Source of the DNA: Enterovibrio sp. JCM 19048
GTDB lineage: Bacteria; Pseudomonadota; Gammaproteobacteria; Enterobacterales; Vibrionaceae
NCBI GenBank assembly: GCA_001310415.1
Contig: BAXE01000019.1
Span: forward strand, 1-64,000
Direction: 5' to 3'
Length of the DNA stretch: 64,000 nucleotides
The translations under genes and the position numbers were made by a program. How positions within the stretch are numbered: position 1 is the first letter of the stretch; every line of letters starts with the position of its first letter. Shown piece after piece: positions 32,290-42,044 of the stretch. Under the pieces are notes generated by a model. The model ran no database searches, was not told where the DNA came from, and was given only the letters and a program-made list of their open reading frames with translations.

Positions 32290-32462
32290 TATACCAAACG
32301 ACCTGAAGATGCTCGCATTCAGAGGTCATCAATGCGTTCAATTCGAGACTAATTTTAGGAGGAATAGTTGTTCTATTTCGTGGAATTTAACGAAGAAGTG
32401 GGCGCATTGATGACCTACCTTCGGGCGAGTTGAATCCTGCATCTTCGGGTCGTTTGGGTATA
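32290..32462. repeat. 173-bp palindromic intergenic element
   Basis: The ends are near-perfect inverted repeats: TATACC-AAACGACCTGAAG at the left and the complement of TATACCCAAACGACCCGAAG at the right, about 23-24 bases each. A second, perfect 14-bp pair lies inside (AGGTCATCAATGCG at 32323-32336 with CGCATTGATGACCT at 32403-32416). The whole can fold into one long cruciform or RNA hairpin. There is no coding sequence. The short stem at 1735-1766 shares the terminal CCCAAACGACCTGAA. I regard this as a MITE-like or intergenic repeat family member; the flanks show no clear target-site duplication beyond TA. Confidence 0.75.
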
Positions 32463-32525
32463 AAGAAGAGTTAGGCACTAAAGCGTGTGAGAACAGGACT
32501 AATCACAATTTAGACAACAAATAAA

Positions 32526-32547
32526 AAGCGCTTCATTGGAAGCGCTT
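32526..32547 (-). terminator. Intrinsic terminator of proXWV
   Basis: AAGCGCTTC-ATTG-GAAGCGCTT, a perfect 9-bp stem. On the minus strand it is followed by TTTATTTG. It lies 7 bases past the proV stop. Confidence 0.9.
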
Positions 32548-32554
32548 AGTCGTC

Positions 32555-33818
32555 TTAGGCGGATTCTTTCACATCGTCAGAGTTGGGCGTGGGTTTCCGT
32601 GTTCCCTCGCCAGCCTCAGTGTTGGACTGGTCACTCAAGACCTCAACCAGATTGGCGCGAGACAGTTCACCCTGCAACTCTCCATGCTCATCCAGAACCG
32701 GCAAAGGCAGGTCGTGCTCCAGCGTGTCAGGGATCACCTGCTCAATCAATGCGTCAGACTGGATACCCGGTACGGTTTCCCAAACCGAATCATCAATAGC
32801 GTCACCATGACGTGAAGAGTCAAAGGCTTCGAGCTTATCAATGCTCAATGCACCCTGATAGCCGTCATTGTTGACGTAATAGCCATGCTCGGCTTTTGCT
32901 TTGCGCATCTCAACTAGGGCTTCGCCAATGGTCTCAGCACTGATGCGCAGGCTCTGGGGCTTCATCACGGTATCTACGGTCAATGCACGGGCTCGGTTAA
33001 CGTCTTTAACGAAGGCTTCAACGTAGTCATCAGCCGGGTGCAGCAGGATATCAACCGGGCGGCCTTGCTGAACCAACTTACCGTCCCGCAAAATGGCGAT
33101 CCGATCACCAAGTCGCAGGGCTTCATCCAAATCGTGGGTGATAAAGATAATGGTTTTGTGCAGTGATTCCTGAAGGCCAATCAGCTGATCCTGCATTTCA
33201 CTGCGGATCAAAGGGTCGAGCGCGGAGAATGCTTCGTCCATCAGCAAAATTTCAGCATCTGTACACAATGCGCGGGCAAGACCCACACGTTGTTGCTGAC
33301 CACCGGAAAGTTGTGAAGGATACTGCTTTTCATACCCGCCCAAGCCGACAGTTTCCAGCCACTGCTCCGCCTTTTCTTCACGCTGCTCTTTCGCCACGCC
33401 CTGAACCTGCAGGCCGTAAGCGACATTTTGCAGCACAGTACGGTGTGGCATCAGCCAAAGCGCTGGAATACCATCGACATTTTATGGCGGCGGAATTCCT
33501 GCAGCCCTTTGTCATCAAGCTTCATCACGTCTTCGCCTTCAACGATGATCTGCCTTCAGTCGGCTCAATCAGGCGGTTAAAGTGACGGATGAGTGTGGAT
33601 TTCCCGGAGCCGGAAAGTCCCATGATAACGAAGATTTCACCGCTGTTGATGTCGAGGTTGATATCTTGAAGACCAACCGTACGACCAGTTTCTGCCAACA
33701 CATCGTCTTTGGATTTTCCGGCTTTAACATCAGGCAACACCTTTTCCGGGGTGTTGCCGAAGATCTTGTATAGGCCTTTGATTTGAATCAGAGGAGTGGT
33801 GTTTTCGGCGTTACTCAT
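32555..33818 (-). CDS. proV: Glycine betaine/proline ABC transporter ATP-binding protein (frame breaks near 33555 and 33470)
   Basis: About 420 residues. It begins with the ProV-specific N-terminal extension ([20 protein letters not shown]) and Walker [10 protein letters not shown], then, after the breaks, [20 protein letters not shown], signature [31 protein letters not shown] and ITHDLDEA. Two CBS domains follow ([15 protein letters not shown] and [20 protein letters not shown]), which in this family sense ionic strength. Reading the other frames between the breaks recovers [19 protein letters not shown]. It energises uptake of compatible solutes during osmotic stress. The start overlaps the proW stop by 8 bases. 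Confidence 0.94.
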
Positions 33819-34709
33819 TGTGGCCTCCGCTCAGATGCTGCTGTGAACGTTTTGCGTAACTTTGAGAAACGCGGTCGAAAATGATCGCCAGTGCGACAAT
33901 CGCCAGGCCATTGATAAGTCCTAGAGTAAAGTACTGGTTGGTGATGGACTTCAACACCGGTTGTCCCAGACCTTTCACCCCAATCATGGAGCGATAACCA
34001 CCATCGCCAGAGCCATCATAATGGTCTGGTTTATCCCCGCCATGATAGTAGGCATTGCCAAGGGTAACTGAACACCAAACAGCCGCTGCATAGGGCTGGC
34101 ACCGTAAGCCGTTGCAGCTTCAAGCACTTCTTTGTCAACCAGCCTGATCCCCAGGTTTGTCAGACGGATCACTGGCGGAATGGCATAGATAACAACAGCG
34201 ATGACGCCCGGAATTTTCCCGATACCCAAGAGCATAACCACGGGAATGAGATAGACGAATGCGGGCATGGTCTGCATGACGTCCAGTAAGGGGGTCACCA
34301 GGGACTGAATGCGGTTTGAGCGCGCCATAGCGATGCCGGTAGGGATACCCAGGCAGATCGCGAGCATGGTACAAACCAATATAATGCTCATGGTGCGCAT
34401 GGTGTCTTCCCACATACCGAAGTAGCCAATGGCAAGGAAAGAGGCAATGACAGCCACCGCGAGCTTCCAGGAGCGGCTGGCCATGTAAGAGATCCCGGCC
34501 ACAATAGCGATCATCAGCCACCAAGGGGTGCCGAGAAGCAGCTTTTCAAACCAGATAAGAAATTGAAGAAGGGGATCGAAGAAGGATTCGATACTTTCAC
34601 CATAGTTTCGCGAAAATTCGCGATAGGCGCCGTCGAGGGTTTTACGAATGGCAAGAAGATCGGAGCGCGACATCTCCGGAAATTCTGTCAGCCATGAATT
34701 GTCAGCCAT
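33811..34709 (-). CDS. proW: Glycine betaine/proline ABC transporter permease (frame break near 33990)
   Basis: About 299 residues. A hydrophilic N-terminus ([20 protein letters not shown]) precedes membrane helices and the permease loop [20 protein letters not shown]. After one missing base near 33990 the ending [20 protein letters not shown], then [20 protein letters not shown] is restored, which is the usual ProW finish. The stop then overlaps the proV start. It forms the channel of the osmoprotectant importer together with ProV and ProX. Confidence 0.93.
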
Positions 34710-34838
34710 AACAGTACAGCGTCCTCTGCATCTTTGTTTGTTTTAAAAACTATATACCCTTTAAATCAGGTTAATACGCATGTTGTTGCGACTAAAAAAA
34801 GAACAGTCACAAAATTCAAAAAACGTATTGGAAGTACT

Positions 34839-34862
34839 GCGGGCTGAAAATGGTCAGCCCGC
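34839..34862 (-). promoter_or_regulatory. Perfect 9-bp hairpin between proX and proW
   Basis: GCGGGCTGA pairs perfectly with TCAGCCCGC around a six-base loop, 14 bases past the proX stop. There is no T-tract on the minus strand, so partial termination or 3-prime mRNA protection of proX is more likely than full termination. Confidence 0.7.
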
Positions 34863-34875
34863 AAGAGTGGGTTGG

Positions 34876-35868
34876 TTAAAGAGCAGATTTCACTTTGTCT
34901 GCCACTTCAGGACTCACCCAGGTAGTCCAGATTTGCGGATAGTTTTCCAGGAAATGTAGCGCAGCGATTTCGCCATCCGCCTGATTGTCTTCCATCCATG
35001 CCAGAAGGCTATTGAGCTGGGCATTGGTGAAAGAGCGGTTGCTCAGGTAGTTCATTGCGTCTTCGTTGCTGTTGGCAAAGCTTTCAGTAACGATGGTATC
35101 AACCGCTGAAGGTGGATACATGGTCACTTTGGGCTCCAGACAGTCCGCACTGGTGGTACAGGATTTGAATTCTTTTTCGTCAATGCCTGAGCCGAAGTCG
35201 ACCTTGACCATTTCGTATTTACCCAACACCGCAGTCGGTGCCCAGTAATAACCGAACCAGCCTTCACCGCGTTCATACGCTTTGGCAATAGAACCAGAAA
35301 GGCCAGCGCCTGAACCTGGGTCGATCAGCTCGAAACCTTTGTCACCAAGATCCATGGCATTGAACAGGTTGCCGGAAGAAATTTGGCAGTTCCAGCCGGC
35401 AGGACAGCCATAAAATGCGGATTTAGATGGGTCTTCCGGATGTTTGAACAGTTCACGGTTGGCAATAACGCCTTCAATTGTGGCAAGGCTAGGGTCTTTA
35501 TCGACGAGATATTTAGGTACCCAGAAGCCTTCTTCACCACCGTCTGACAGTGACTTACCCGCATAGCGCAGACGGCCTTCTTCAACACCGCGATCCAGAG
35601 CTGCTTTCAGCGAGTTGCTCCAAAACTCAGGGGCAATATCCGGCTCGCCCTTTTCAATCATCGAGGTGCCGGTAGGCATGGTGTCGCCTGGAACCAGCTC
35701 GGCATCGCAGCCATAACCTTCGTCAAGGATAAAGCGGTCAACATTGGCGATGAGGCTTGCGGAGTTCCAGTTCATGTCGGCAATGGTCACTTTGCCGCAC
35801 TCAGCTGCAAAACCGGCCACAGGCAATGCTGAAAGTAAAAGGCATGACGTGGTCAGTAGTTTTTTCAT
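34876..35868 (-). CDS. proX: Glycine betaine/proline ABC transporter substrate-binding protein
   Basis: 330 residues, intact. Signal peptide MKKLLTTSCLLLSALPVAGF, cut before AECGKV. ProX-type blocks are VTIADMNWNSASLIANV, VPGDTMPTGTSM, PDIAPEFWSNSL and GEGWFGYYWAPTAVLGKY. The last supplies the aromatic residues that cage the quaternary ammonium. Four cysteines (YGCDAE, YGCPAGWNC, KSCTTSADC) suggest disulphides. It is the first gene of the operon proX-proW-proV, the reverse of the proVWX order of Escherichia coli. It binds betaine or a similar osmolyte in the periplasm. Confidence 0.95.
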   Translation of the reverse strand: MKKLLTTSCLLLSALPVAGFAAECGKVTIADMNWNSASLIANVDRFILDEGYGCDAELVPGDTMPTGTSMIEKGEPDIAPEFWSNSLKAALDRGVEEGRLRYAGKSLSDGGEEGFWVPKYLVDKDPSLATIEGVIANRELFKHPEDPSKSAFYGCPAGWNCQISSGNLFNAMDLGDKGFELIDPGSGAGLSGSIAKAYERGEGWFGYYWAPTAVLGKYEMVKVDFGSGIDEKEFKSCTTSADCLEPKVTMYPPSAVDTIVTESFANSNEDAMNYLSNRSFTNAQLNSLLAWMEDNQADGEIAALHFLENYPQIWTTWVSPEVADKVKSAL

Positions 35869-36285
35869 GGAAGTTCCCTCTCATGTGAAATACTGCAGTG
35901 AATGGCTACAACGCTAATTATTCACTGCGTTTTTTACTCCTGTGCAATGCAATATTTCAGGGTTAACTGACTGATAATCTTGCAAGCACGAAGCTGAACT
36001 ATAACAAATCCATTAAAAAATATCTTTAGTGTTGTAATTAATATTTTACGCATGATGCGCTGATTGCGAAAGGCGCCAAAAATCCAATCCGCAAGGCATC
36101 TCGTTAACTTGTTGATATTTAAGGGGCGTGTGGTGTGGAAAAGATGAGGTGTGTCCAAGAGGTAAGAATTCGTTTCTAAATGCGAGATTTTCACATTAGT
36201 TAGTGGCCTAGAGACCCATGAAAGGAAATTTATCAGACTATTCTCCGTTCTTAGGTGTAGTTCGAATCAAGCTTCAGGAGCTACC
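35869..36285. other. Intergenic region between proX and the OmpR-type regulator
   Basis: 417 A/T-rich bases between divergent genes, holding both promoters. A CAGGAG ribosome site precedes the regulator ATG. An 86-codon minus-strand frame (35934-36194) has no ribosome site or family features and is not called. No operator palindrome stood out. Confidence 0.5.
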
Positions 36286-37053
36286 ATGGCACAGTCAATT
36301 TTAATCCTTGAAGACGATGCTGATATTTCAGATTTGATAGCACTTCACCTGCGCGTAATGGGTTTTGATGTACTCAAAGGTTCATCGCTTAAAGAGGGAT
36401 TTGCGCTTATCGCAGAGCATGATATTGCGGCTCTGGTGTTGGACAGGGGGCTGGAAGACGGTGACGGTAAAGAGGTTTGCCAACACCTTCGCCAACAGAA
36501 AAACGGCGTTCCGGTATTGATGCTGACCGCGCTCGACTCCGATGCGGATTTAGTTGAAGGGTTTGAAGCCGGCGCGGATGATTATCTGGCAAAACCTTTC
36601 AGCGTTATCGAGTTTCAGGCGCGTTTGAGGGCGATGTTGCGTCGAGTCGGCACCCATTGTGACTGGTTGAAGCAGGACACCAACGCGCCCGAAACCGGCA
36701 AAGCGGCTTCACGTTCATCTCATCTCTTGTTTGAGCGTCTGGAAATATGCACAGAAACTCACCGCGTGAAGCTTGACGGCGCAACGATAGACCTGACGCC
36801 CACCGAGTTTTCTCTGCTGTGCTGCCTTGCTAAAAGGCCTGATCGGGTGTTCAGCAAAGATGAGTTGTTAAGCCGGGTATGGAACACAGAATATGACGGT
36901 TATCGCCACACAGTGTGCTGCGCGATAAACCGTCTTAGAAGCAAACTGGAGCGTGACCCAAATACCCCAAAATACATCCATACCGTATGGGGTGTTGGCT
37001 ATAAGTTCCGGGAGGCTGCCACCGTGAGCGCTTCACAGATGGTGCATGCATAA
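36286..37053 (+). CDS. OmpR-family response regulator
   Basis: 255 residues, intact. The receiver has ILEDDAD, the phospho-acceptor aspartate in ALVLDRGLEDGDGKEV, the conserved Thr in MLTALDSD and YLAKPFSVIEF. A spacer of about 30 residues leads to the winged-helix domain: VKLDGATIDLTPTEFSLLCC, VFSKDELLSRVWN, CCAINRLRSKLERDP and IHTVWGVGYKFRE. The usual proline after the acceptor loop is a glutamate (LEDGDG for LPDGDG). It is 17 bases upstream of its kinase gene. The target genes are unknown; the divergent proX is a possible one. Confidence 0.92.
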   Translation: MAQSILILEDDADISDLIALHLRVMGFDVLKGSSLKEGFALIAEHDIAALVLDRGLEDGDGKEVCQHLRQQKNGVPVLMLTALDSDADLVEGFEAGADDYLAKPFSVIEFQARLRAMLRRVGTHCDWLKQDTNAPETGKAASRSSHLLFERLEICTETHRVKLDGATIDLTPTEFSLLCCLAKRPDRVFSKDELLSRVWNTEYDGYRHTVCCAINRLRSKLERDPNTPKYIHTVWGVGYKFREAATVSASQMVHA

Positions 37054-37070
37054 ACAAACCGGGGGATATA

Positions 37071-38721
37071 TTGACGTTTAAAAGTCGTCTGCTGTTATTT
37101 ACCTTGATTTGGTTTTTAGTCAGCGCGCTGGTGTTAACAGCGCTGAGTGTGATGGTGTGGGAAGAGAATGCCTTGAGAGCCCGCCAAATACTCCATCGCG
37201 ATCTTGCGGTTCACATGCGGGATGATAATCCTTTGATGATCGGGGAGGACTACAGCCCTGATGCCCTGTCGAGTATTTTTCACACCCTGATGTTGCTAGG
37301 GCCGGATTTCGAGATCTATTTTCTCGATCCTGAAGGCAATATCACGACTTCAGGACCACCGCTTTCTTCCGTGGTGAGAAACCGGGTGGATCTTACCCCC
37401 ATAAAAGCGTTTATCGACGGAGAAAATGCGCCCGTTTTGGGTGGGAATCCTTTAACGGAGTCGGGCAAGGAAGTGTTCTCTGCTGCGCCTATCATAGAAA
37501 ATGGCCAAATCATGGGCTATCTCTACGTCGTCATTGGTAGCCAACACGACAATGCGTTGCTCGATCCCCAATCGTTAGTCCATTTTGCCCCCGTTGTTTT
37601 GGCTGCTTTGGTCGCTATCTTGTTGTTTTCCATGATGGTCTACAGCATGGTGCTCCGTCGTATCATCACGCCAGGGCGAAAAATGGTGCGGGAGATTGAA
37701 CAGGCGGCTGTCGACGAGTTTCGTGTTTCCCCTCCGCTGAAATTTACCTCACCGGAAATGCAGGAGATGGCCTCACAGTTTCGCCGTATGTTGATTGTTA
37801 TCCAACAGCAGTTTGTCCAACTGAGGTTCAGGAAGCACAACGGCGTGAATATCTGGTGCAACTGAGTCACGATCTCAAAACCCCGTTGGCAAACGTACTG
37901 GGTTATCTGGAAACCTGGCGTATCCAGCATTCGGAAGGACGGAGCATGATTGACACCGCCTACCACAATGCAAAACGTCTGCAGAATCAAATTAAACAAC
38001 AGCTTGAGGCTGCCAGATCCCCGTCTGCAAAAGTGGTGCTTACTTACCGGGAGTTGGATGTAGAAAGGTTTATCAGCGATGTGAAAAGCCGCTTTGAGCT
38101 GTCACTGAACCATAAACAACTCGAATTGTCGGTGACGATCACAGAGCCGTTTTTAATCATGGCAGATGAGCAGTTGCTCAACCGTGTATTCGATAACCTG
38201 ATGGAAAATGCGATTCGGCACAGCCCCGTGAAATCGGCGCTGATGCTGGTGGCGGAAAAAGGCGGCGCGGGAAAGGTACAATTCTCGTTAACCAACCTAT
38301 AGATTCACAAAGCCATTCCGGCAGTTTGGGAATGGGGGGAAAGATCATCGATGCCATCCTCAGTTTGCATCAGTCTGTGTTGGACAAAACACTGCTGGAT
38401 GGAAACCCTGCCGCTTACCGCGCGCGTTTTGTACTCACAGCGGCTGCAAAATCCGCCTCGCCTTCCCTTAGCACCATTCCAAAGCCAGCAGTTGAAGACG
38501 ATGCGCCGCCGATGGACTCAAAATACCCCTCCCTCAATGCAGAAGAGTGGCAGGAAGGATCGGAGCCGGAAGACGATCCGTCGCTGCATATTTCAGCCTC
38601 TGAGCAAATTGATGAAAATGGGGAAGACTTACCGTCGTTTTGCGCTGTCATGGCGAAGAAAACGGACGATGGTAATGAAGGTGAGGAGAATGAAGAGAAG
38701 CCAGCGCGAAAAGAAGGGTAG
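37071..38721 (+). CDS. Sensor histidine kinase with shortened ATP-binding domain and acidic tail (frame breaks near 37840 and 38300)
   Basis: About 550 residues. Start TTG at 37071, behind GGGGGA. Two membrane helices (LLLFTLIWFLVSALVLTA and VVLAALVAILLFSMMVYS) flank a periplasmic domain of about 140 residues. The phospho-acceptor helix is QLSHDLKTPLANVLGYLE. The N-box is VFDNLMENAIRHSP. After it the ATP lid is very short: FSLTNPIDSQSHSGSLGMGG leads straight to KIIDAILSLHQ, with no DxGxG G1 box. The last 85 residues are acidic (WQEGSEPEDDPSL, DGNEGEENEEKPARKEG). This is either a degenerate kinase or an unusual subgroup. It pairs with the regulator encoded just upstream. Confidence 0.82.
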
Positions 38722-38753
38722 GACGCAAAGCCCTACCCGTAATGAATCCAGCG

Positions 38754-39967
38754 TTAGCCAATGAAGGACGGCAACAAACCCGCCATTGCAAGGAAATGGA
38801 ACACTGCTGTCAGTACACCGAACAGGATCACCGCGCCAATCATTGCTTTACCGCCCGGCGCCATAAACCCTTGCTGACCACCCGCCAGTGTGCGGGATTT
38901 CATTGCCAACAATGCAGGGATGATACAAGCCCATACGGTTGCAGCAGCACCTGCGTAACCAATCGCCACGATAAAGCCGAATGGGAACAGCAGAGACATC
39001 ACCAATGGTGGCAGGAAAGTAACAGCCCAGCATTTGGTGCGGCCGGCTTTGGTGTCATCAAACTTGAAATAATCCGCCAGAAAATCGAATACCCCAAGAC
39101 CTACCCCGATAAACGACGACAGAATTGCGGCCATGGAGAAGGCATTAATGGCTCTCGACACACTGTCAGAAGTGATCACACCGTCCAGTTGTTTCAACAA
39201 GGCATCCACATTGCCGCCTTGTTCGATAACCGGGCCAAACTCGTGGCGGGGCAGGTTGCCAAAAATACTGATTAGCCACAGGCAGTAGAGTGCCAGCGCA
39301 ATGACAGTACCGCCTAAAATCGCGTATTTCGCTTTGCGCTCTTCACCGTAATAGGCGCGCATGGAGGATACAGAATGGTGATAGCCAAAAGAGGTCAGGG
39401 CGACAGGCAGCATTGCCATCGCATAGGGAGCGTATTGGCGATCTGGGTTCGCGGCGTCAAGCAGGACTGCGATATCAACATTTACCGCCATGCCCGACAC
39501 ACCAAACACAAAACTCAGCACCATAAACGCAATCAGCACCACAGAAATACGGTCAACGGCGCGGGTTGAATGCCAGACAAACAGTGAGAAAACCGCAACA
39601 AATATCACCGACGTGATTTGGCTGCTGATGCCGGTGATCTCCTGAAGGATCAGGCCGGAAGAAGTGATATAGCATACAATAAAATGCCGCCGACGAAATA
39701 AACGGTAATGTTATTAAAGAAATTGATTTTATCGCCAAGCAGATCTTTGGTAACAGAATTAAATGAAACTTTTAAATCATAATGTTTGAATGACTCAAGC
39801 AACATCCAGCCAGATATTGTCATCACAATCATGGTGATACTGATAGCAAGAATAGACCAGACTGTCCATGCGCCTGCGCCGGAACTGGGTAATCCTAACA
39901 TACCTGCGCCTACACAGACGCTGGCAATAATACAGGAACCACCAATTAAAGATGGACTTTTTTCCAT
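38754..39967 (-). CDS. tnaB: Tryptophan-specific permease (frame break near 39665)
   Basis: About 404 residues of the hydroxy/aromatic amino acid permease family. The first helix GGSCIIASVCVGAGMLGLP, FNSVTKDLLGD and, after one base is restored near 39665, LLYAYITSSGLILQEITG line up with TnaB. The later part contains LPVALTSFGYHHSVSSM, FGNLPRHEF, GVGLGVFDFLADYFK and PPLVMSLLFPFGF. The protein imports tryptophan with protons across the inner membrane. It lies downstream of tnaA in the classical tnaC-A-B order; a strong terminator separates them, so read-through or a second promoter must supply its expression. The start is the ATG at 39967. Confidence 0.93.
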
Positions 39968-40084
39968 AATAAAGTCTCCAGTATCCGGCCATATTGTTTG
40001 ACCGGAAAAATGTTTCACATTATGGGGGAATATCCAACCAATCTGAAATTTGTTGAATTTACTATCTCAGACAGATTGAAAAAA

Positions 40085-40108
40085 AGAGCGCAATGAATAT
40101 TGCGCTCT
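40085..40108 (-). terminator. Intrinsic terminator after tnaA
   Basis: AGAGCGCAAT pairs perfectly with ATTGCGCTCT around a four-base loop. On the minus strand it is followed by TTTTTTTC. It starts 10 bases past the reconstructed tnaA stop, between tnaA and tnaB. Confidence 0.92.
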
Positions 40109-40117
40109 GGGTGTTAA

Positions 40118-41582
40118 TTAATGTGCTGTTTCAAGCTCTCTTTTTTCTGTCTTCTTTGCTTCCACTGGCTCAACTTCTTTCAAGCGGGCAGTGAAGTGAC
40201 GGAGGACAGCTGCTCATAAGTAAAATCGAGGCCTTTCACATTGCGCGCATTTTTCTTCACTTCGCCAAAGGCTTCAATAATGAAGTCCATATGTGATTGG
40301 GTGTAGGTCGCACGAGGAATGGTCAGGCGCAGCAGCTCTGCCGGGCAAGGGTGCTGTTTGCCAGTAGCAGGGTCACGGCCCAGTAGCAGTGAACCAATTT
40401 CTACCGCGCGGATACCGGCCACTTTGTAGAGTTCACAAGCCAGTGCGTGCGCAGGGAACTGATCAGCAGGAATGTGCGGCAGCAGTTTACCCGCATCTAC
40501 AAACGCTGCGTGACCGCCCGCTTGCTGACAAACAATGCCAATTGCTTCCAGGCCATCTACCAGGTACTGAACCTGCTTGATACGGTACTCCAGCCACTCC
40601 TGACGCATGCCGTCATACAGGCCGACAGCCAGACGCTCCATCGCGCCGCCTTCCAGACCACCGTAGGTTGGGAAACCTTCTTGCACCACGCACAGGGTGC
40701 GACATTCCTGATATACATCCATCATGCTTTCATCTTTGAAGCACAGTAGACCACCCATTTGCACCATGGCATCTTTCTTGGCAGACATCGCCAGACCATC
40801 CGCGTATTTGTATGCTTCGCGGGTAATTTCAGCGATTGTCCAATCCTGGAAGCCCGGCTCACGCTGCTGCACAAAGTAGGCGTTTTCAGCAAAGCGGGCA
40901 GAGTCCATGATCACAGGGATATCGTATTTCTGGCCGATTTCGTACACCGCTTTCAGGTTAGCGATAGAAACCGGCTGACCACCGGCTGAGTTACAGGTGA
41001 TAGTGCTGACAATGTAAGGCACGTTGGCTGGGCCAGCTTCCAGAATGGCGGCTTCCAGTTTCTCAAGATCGAAGTTGCCTTTGAAATCTGCTGTCACAGA
41101 GGTGTCAAAGGCTTCTTTGGTGTACACGTTTTTTGCGACACAGCAGTTCACTTGGGTGTGGCCTTGGGTGGTATCGAAGAAGTAATTCGACAGCGCGACC
41201 ATCTTGGTGCGATCCAGACCTTTTTCTTTCTCACGTTTTTTGATCAATACAGGGATGTAGATTTGCTCTGCACCACGGCCCTGGTGGGTAGGGATGGTCA
41301 GGTCATAGCCGAAGATGTCTTTTACCGCATTTGCCAGCGCGTAGTAGCTGCGGCTTCCGCTGTAAGCTTCATCGCCACGCAGCATTGCAGCCTGCATGTC
41401 CTGGGTGATCGCACCGGTGCCGCTGTCGGTCAGAAGGTCGATAAATACGTCTTCACTGTCCAACAGAAATGGTTCATGCCCGCTCTCAGGATGGCTTCTT
41501 CGCGATATTCGCGGGTAGTGCGTTTTACTGGCTCAATAACACGGATACGGAATGGTTCTGGCAGATGTTTGAAGTTTTCCAT
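40118..41582 (-). CDS. tnaA: Tryptophanase (frame breaks near 41470 and 40200)
   Basis: A PLP enzyme of about 487 residues that cleaves tryptophan to indole, pyruvate and ammonia. Conserved blocks: [67 protein letters not shown], the PLP-binding lysine in [15 protein letters not shown] and [20 protein letters not shown]. The N-terminus ([20 protein letters not shown]) and the C-terminus ([18 protein letters not shown]) are recovered from adjacent frames and match tryptophanases. The C-terminal tail after KLKEV is about 16 residues longer than in Escherichia coli. Expression should be controlled by the TnaC leader upstream. Confidence 0.97.
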
Positions 41583-41780
41583 GGGGGTACCTTTTCTGTT
41601 TTTATCTGCGGCAAACTTTTCGTTATTTATTTGATGGTAAAAGTGTGCCGTCAGAAAATTAATCTGATTTATTGGATTTAAAATTGGTTTAAAAACAACG
41701 GGTAAATAACCTGACTAAAAATATCAGAAATTATTTATGATGTTGTTTAACAGGCGCAGGAGTGCGCGCAAAGAAAGGAA

Positions 41781-41852
41781 TTACGCAGGGAAGAAGAACG
41801 CGATTTTATAATCGAGCGTGATCCAGTGATTGATTTTGGTTTTGTTTGTCAT
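41781..41852 (-). CDS. tnaC: Tryptophanase operon leader peptide
   Basis: A 23-residue open frame on the minus strand, 198 bases before tnaA, reading MTNKTKINHWITLDYKIAFF, then FPA and a TAA stop. In Escherichia coli TnaC the residues that stall the ribosome are Trp12, Asp16 and Pro24. Here Trp10, Asp14 and Pro22 have the same spacing (Trp-x3-Asp and Asp-x7-Pro). One residue (Ala23) follows the proline before the stop, unlike the enteric peptide. High free tryptophan should stall the ribosome here, hide the Rho entry site and allow transcription into tnaA. The spacer length is close to that of the enteric operon. Confidence 0.85.
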   Translation of the reverse strand: MTNKTKINHWITLDYKIAFFFPA

Positions 41853-42044
41853 CTTTACCAACCTGAAACAGGGACATTCAAACTAACAAATATAAATATT
41901 AATATTAATAACCGTGAATCTGATGATGTCTGGTTACTTAACTACAGTATCTATAGTCGACTAATTTTCGTCATTATGAAAGTCGAGGATATGAGAACAC
42001 GTCGACAAAATTTTCTCCGCCTTTTTCCATATTGCTGCCAACCA

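Larger units (their letters stand above)
32255..32554. other. Intergenic region filled by a palindromic element and a terminator
   Basis: 300 bases without a gene. It is occupied by the 173-bp inverted-repeat element at 32290-32462 and the proV terminator at 32526-32547, with about 60 A/T-rich bases between them. Confidence 0.7.

Noticed and set aside
35934..36194. 86-codon minus-strand open frame upstream of proX
   Set aside because: No start signal and would overlap the divergent promoter region.
41880..41960. CRP site upstream of tnaC
   Set aside because: TTCAC-like half-site near 41915 is visible but the other half is too poor to report.
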